Origin: Thermoplasmata archaeon
Lineage (GTDB): Archaea; Thermoplasmatota; Thermoplasmata; Thermoplasmatales; Thermoplasmataceae
Assembly: GCA_021797295.1 (NCBI GenBank)
Contig: JAKAAA010000044.1
Location: 1 to 8,836 of the forward strand
Length of the DNA stretch: 8,836 nt
Direction: 5' to 3'
Of the stretch, positions 6,491-8,836 are shown in pieces. Made by a program: the position numbers and the translations under genes. The notes under the pieces are model-generated. The model was not told the origin of the DNA and searched no databases. It saw nothing but the letters and a program-made list of their open reading frames with translations. The first letter of the stretch is position 1. Each line of letters starts with the position of its first letter.

Positions 6491-6946
6491 TTATGATTTT
6501 TTAATTACCCTGTCCCTTATTATATACCACGTTCCAAGTGCCATAACGCCAAGTTTCCCCTCTGCATCATAAAATTTGATCTCAACTATTACTGCAGTTC
6601 TTCCTGCCTTGACAGTTTTTCCCTCTATTCTGAATGGTCCCTTTGACATTGGCGCCAGGAAGTTAATTTTTACCTCCTGGGTTACCTGATCAATGCCATC
6701 ATTAACTGTCATTGTAGTGATGCCACCTGCATAATCAACCGCACTCATTATCATGCCTCCATGGAGGACCTTACCAGCCCTCGTAATTTTCTCATGATAA
6801 GGTAATTCCATCTGACAAAACCCCTTTTCTATCCTGGTAATTTTCAATCCCATATAACCAAATAAATTCTCATTTTCTTCAAATGTCCTGTTGAGTTTAT
6901 CAAGGTCATTTGAAAGGCCCATAATCAGTTCAATACGGCTTGTCAT
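6491..6946 (-). CDS. PaaI-type hotdog-fold thioesterase
   Basis: The PaaI family hydrolyses acyl-CoA thioesters in the cytosol, often aromatic or phenylacetyl-type, and acts as a tetramer of hotdog domains. The 151-aa product carries the signature VLHGGMIMSAVDYAGGITT (60-78): His62-Gly63-Gly64 at the start of the hotdog helix, with the acidic catalytic residue at Asp71. The following strands, QEVKINFLAPMSKGPFRIEGK and TAVIVEIKFYDAEGKLGVMALGTWYI, are typical of the family. The Asn usually found a few residues before HGG is not evident (ITRAGKVLHGG). A TATA box about 29 nt before 6946 supports this start, though the ATG at 6922 (Met9) is possible since homologues often begin near there. No neighbour suggests a specific acyl substrate. 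Family secure, substrate unknown. Confidence 0.9.
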   Translation of the reverse strand: MTSRIELIMGLSNDLDKLNRTFEENENLFGYMGLKITRIEKGFCQMELPYHEKITRAGKVLHGGMIMSAVDYAGGITTMTVNDGIDQVTQEVKINFLAPMSKGPFRIEGKTVKAGRTAVIVEIKFYDAEGKLGVMALGTWYIIRDRVIKKS

Positions 6947-6970
6947 GTGCCTGTATACATTTTTTGTTAA

Positions 6971-6980
6971 TAAATATAGA
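6971..6980 (-). promoter_or_regulatory. TATA box of the thioesterase gene
   Basis: On the minus strand this reads tctatattta preceded by the purine run gaaaaaagac, a plausible BRE. It is centred about 29 nt before the ATG at 6946. Confidence 0.55.
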
Positions 6981-7025
6981 GTCTTTTTTCTTCAGGATCA
7001 TCCGGGTTGAATTCGAGACAATTCA

Positions 7026-7085
7026 TTTTAGAATAAGTTCAATTAGTCTAAGTTAAATTAGTCTAATATCAATTAGATAAATATT
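7026..7085 (+). repeat. Four tandem 15-bp repeats upstream of the ATPase gene
   Basis: The units begin at 7026, 7041, 7056 and 7071. Units 2 and 3 share aattagtctaa exactly, unit 1 matches unit 2 at 11 of 15 positions, and unit 4 keeps aattag before merging into the TATA box. The two central units contain TTAGtCTAA, a 9-bp palindrome. Position immediately before the promoter suggests an operator array, but an origin-like iteron role or simple A/T-rich expansion cannot be excluded. Confidence 0.7.
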
Positions 7086-7089
7086 TATT
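7079..7089 (+). promoter_or_regulatory. TATA box of the ATPase gene
   Basis: The stretch aaatatttatt is centred about 26 nt before the ATG at 7110 but only 8 nt before the first in-frame ATG at 7092. This points to 7110 as the true leaderless start. The last 15-bp repeat overlaps it, so a protein bound there would block TBP. Confidence 0.6.
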
Positions 7090-7109
7090 GCATGAGTTTA
7101 TTTATGTTT

Positions 7110-8528
7110 ATGTTAGTTGATCGGGATTATGAACTTGGATATTTGGATAATCAATATAACAAAAATGGCAGCAATTTTATAGTTATATACGGCAGGCGGA
7201 GAATTGGAAAGACTTATCTTATTAATGAGTTTTGCAAAAATAAACCTACTGCCTATTTTCTCAGTACTCAGGAAAACAGCAGGGAATTAATAAAAGCTTT
7301 CTCAATAAAACTATCAACACTTTTCAATGATAAAATTATCTCACAGAATCCTCTCACATCATGGTCTTCCGTATTTGAATACCTTGTCGATAGGACAGAG
7401 GATTTATCAGAGAAAATAATAGTAGTTATAGATGAAATAACATATATAATAATGGCCGATAAATCATTTCTTTCAATTTTTCAGAAATATTATGATTTAT
7501 ATTTAAAGACTAGGAATATAATGTTTATATTAAGCGGTTCGCTTATTAATATTGTATATAACGATTTGCTCGGCTACTCATCGCCCCTGTATGGCAGGAA
7601 GACCGGCAATTTGAAATTGGATGAGTTCCATTTCTGTGACACATATAAATATTTCAGCTATCTAGATTTTCATGAAACTATTACAATATATTCATTATTT
7701 GGAGGAATCCCTTATTACCTTTCTCTTATAGACAATTCTAAAGATTATCTCGAACAGTACCTATCAAAGGGAAATATATTTTATAATGATGCGGAATTTA
7801 TTCTCAGGGAAGAACTGTCAAATCCAGAGAGATACTTTACGATTTTGAAACTTATTGCCTCTGGTAAAACTGGGATATCTGAAATATCCAGTGCTATGGG
7901 CTATAAAACTAATGAATTGTCGCCTTATGTAGAAAAACTGACATCACTGGATATAATAAAAAAAGAATACCCAATATACAATAAAAAAAGAAATAATGGG
8001 TTATACAAAATTAACAGCAACTATTTCAATTTCTACTTTAATTATATATTTGAAAATAAAGAATACATAGAACGGCAGGACATTGGAATTTTGAAAAATA
8101 TAATAAATAAAAATTTAAAGGAGTATATCTCAAGAATATTTGAGGATATATGTACAGAATTTCTTATAAAATATTCAAGGGATATAATACATGCCGATAT
8201 ATTAAGAATAGGCAGGTGGTGGGGGAAAACCGCCAAAGCGACGGCCCAACCTCTTATTGATGAAATAGATGCCATGGGAGAAGATTCCGCCGGGAGACAT
8301 TTTTTTTGTGAAGTAAAATATAGAAATAGAATGGCAAACATCAAGGTTCTTGAGGATTTAAAAAGAAAATCAAATAATTTTCATTTCGAGAATGAACTTT
8401 TTATCATATTTTCTGAATCAGGTTTTGAGCAGGACCTGGTTGGCATATCTAAAATAGAAAAAAATGTAATACTCATTGATGGAGACACAATGGCAAGAAT
8501 GATAAGAACCAAAACCATTCCGTCTTAA
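7110..8528 (+). CDS. Archaeal P-loop ATPase with C-terminal DUF234-like nuclease-type domain
   Basis: The 472-aa protein has the ATPase_2 plus DUF234 layout of archaeal STAND-like ATPases of unknown role. The ATG at 7110 gives MLVDRDYELGYL, matching the family's typical (F/L)V-x-R-E-x-E-L opening; upstream ATGs at 7092 and 7104 are too close to the TATA box. Walker A is GRRRIGKT (28-35), Walker B IIVVIDE (103-109), a sensor-like FILSGS (139-144) follows, then LFGGIPYYL (196-204). A winged-helix segment spans about 244-290 (ISEISSAMGYKTNELSPYVEK). The C-terminal part has IGRWW (367-371), an EID (385-387) and EVK (401-403), i.e. D...ExK spacing like PD-(D/E)xK nucleases. The gene is visibly more A+T-rich than its neighbours (7441-7500 has 12 G/C in 60, against 30 in 60 at 1321-1380) and lies beside an IS607-type recombinase, suggesting an accessory or transferred gene. 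Function unknown. Confidence 0.88.
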   Translation: MLVDRDYELGYLDNQYNKNGSNFIVIYGRRRIGKTYLINEFCKNKPTAYFLSTQENSRELIKAFSIKLSTLFNDKIISQNPLTSWSSVFEYLVDRTEDLSEKIIVVIDEITYIIMADKSFLSIFQKYYDLYLKTRNIMFILSGSLINIVYNDLLGYSSPLYGRKTGNLKLDEFHFCDTYKYFSYLDFHETITIYSLFGGIPYYLSLIDNSKDYLEQYLSKGNIFYNDAEFILREELSNPERYFTILKLIASGKTGISEISSAMGYKTNELSPYVEKLTSLDIIKKEYPIYNKKRNNGLYKINSNYFNFYFNYIFENKEYIERQDIGILKNIINKNLKEYISRIFEDICTEFLIKYSRDIIHADILRIGRWWGKTAKATAQPLIDEIDAMGEDSAGRHFFCEVKYRNRMANIKVLEDLKRKSNNFHFENELFIIFSESGFEQDLVGISKIEKNVILIDGDTMARMIRTKTIPS

Positions 8529-8682
8529 ATATTTATTATCTATCAAAGTGTTTATACAGCAATGCATAAGTAATACAGCTGTTATAAATGAAAAACATTG
8601 TATAGCCTGTATTTCAGGTATAAAGATTATAGTGTATAATTCAGATAACTATTTCTACAATTAATATATTATGTTATTAACT
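8529..8682 (+). other. A/T-rich spacer, probable left end of the IS607-type element
   Basis: No coding potential is seen in these 154 nt. A TATA-like taaatatttatt begins at the ATPase stop codon (8526-8537), and a palindrome acagctgt lies at 8575-8582. The hairpin at 8601-8622 and a possible TATA at 8635-8642 precede the recombinase. IS607 ends have no terminal inverted repeats, so the exact boundary of the element cannot be set from this sequence alone. Confidence 0.4.
8601..8622. repeat. Short inverted repeat upstream of the IS607-type recombinase
   Basis: CCTG (8606-8609) and CAGG (8615-8618) flank a 5-nt loop, extended by TATA on both outer sides with one unpaired G. A direct repeat atacagc (8554-8560 and 8573-8579) lies just before. 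This may belong to the left end of the insertion element, or be chance in A/T-rich DNA. Confidence 0.4.
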
Positions 8683-8836
8683 ATGAAGGCAAATGAGGCA
8701 TTAAACCTATTAAGAATTTCAAGAAAGACACTTCATGTTTATGCTTCAACAGGGAAGATAAGGTTTACAGTTATGCCCAATGGCTTCTATGATTACAATG
8801 ATGAGGATATTTATAAATTATTAAATAAGGATGTTA
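8683..8836 (+). CDS. tnpA: IS607-family serine recombinase (transposase A), 5' part
   Basis: The open frame continues past the window end; 51 codons are visible. MKANEALNLLRISRKTLHVY followed by STGKIRFTVMPNGFYDYNDEDIYKLLNK is the MerR-like DNA-binding domain that opens IS607 transposases: a helix-turn-helix, then the G-K-I-R...P-N-G-F-Y-D-Y wing. In complete proteins a serine-recombinase catalytic domain with a YARVS-type motif follows; this lies outside the window. An in-frame ATG at 8671 would add four residues (MLLT); 8683 matches homologous starts as I recall them. IS607 elements move through a circular intermediate, leave no target duplication and often carry tnpB downstream. Whether the gene is intact or tnpB follows cannot be seen. 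Alternative: a stand-alone MerR-type regulator, less likely given the sequence. Confidence 0.82.
   Translation, partial: MKANEALNLLRISRKTLHVYASTGKIRFTVMPNGFYDYNDEDIYKLLNKDV

Noticed and set aside
7026..7085. CRISPR array
   Set aside because: The repeats are 15 bp, contiguous, without unique spacers, and degenerate; they do not fit CRISPR structure.
7078..8537. 12-bp direct repeat taaatatttatt flanking the ATPase gene as an insertion target duplication
   Set aside because: Both copies are matches to the TATA consensus, and similar sequences occur before other genes, so it is not evidence of insertion.

Overview
The window looks like a chromosomal segment of a thermoacidophilic euryarchaeon of the order Thermoplasmatales (Thermoplasma, Ferroplasma, Picrophilus or Cuniculiplasma relatives). 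The evidence is a group II chaperonin resembling the Thermoplasma thermosome beta subunit as I remember it, an archaeal XPB-Bax1 repair pair, A+T-rich DNA, and TATA boxes placed about 25 nt upstream of most start codons, as expected for leaderless archaeal mRNAs. The genus cannot be fixed by eye.

Layout. (1) 1-1720: thermosome subunit gene with its own TATA box and a run of T-tracts after the stop. (2) 1789-3009: a rhamnose-mutarotase-family gene (+) converging on a dihydrodipicolinate-synthase/N-acetylneuraminate-lyase-family gene (-). Together they hint at deoxy-sugar or sugar-acid catabolism, although the aldolase-like protein lacks the family's usual active-site tyrosine. (3) 3130-6064, all +: a small antibiotic-biosynthesis-monooxygenase-like protein, then XPB helicase and Bax1 nuclease. 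XPB and Bax1 overlap by 32 nt, and Bax1 has a GTG start behind a strong Shine-Dalgarno sequence. (4) 6061-6946, both -: an unrecognised 124-aa protein whose stop codon overlaps the Bax1 stop, and a PaaI-type hotdog thioesterase. (5) 6947-8836: a more A+T-rich, accessory-looking stretch. It has four tandem 15-bp repeats in front of a P-loop ATPase with a C-terminal DUF234-like nuclease-type domain, then the first 51 codons of an IS607-type serine recombinase that runs off the window.

How the genes relate. XPB and Bax1 are a known archaeal helicase-nuclease complex and are clearly co-expressed here. The mutarotase and aldolase-like genes may share a pathway but are not an operon. The remaining genes look independent, most with their own promoter. 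The most unusual points are the apparent loss of the key acidic residue in the Bax1 nuclease motif, the tyrosine-less aldolase-like enzyme with a C-x-C-x-C motif, and the 15-bp repeat array in front of the ATPase next to an IS607-type element. There is no CRISPR array, tRNA or rRNA, and no gene-free stretch longer than 300 bases.
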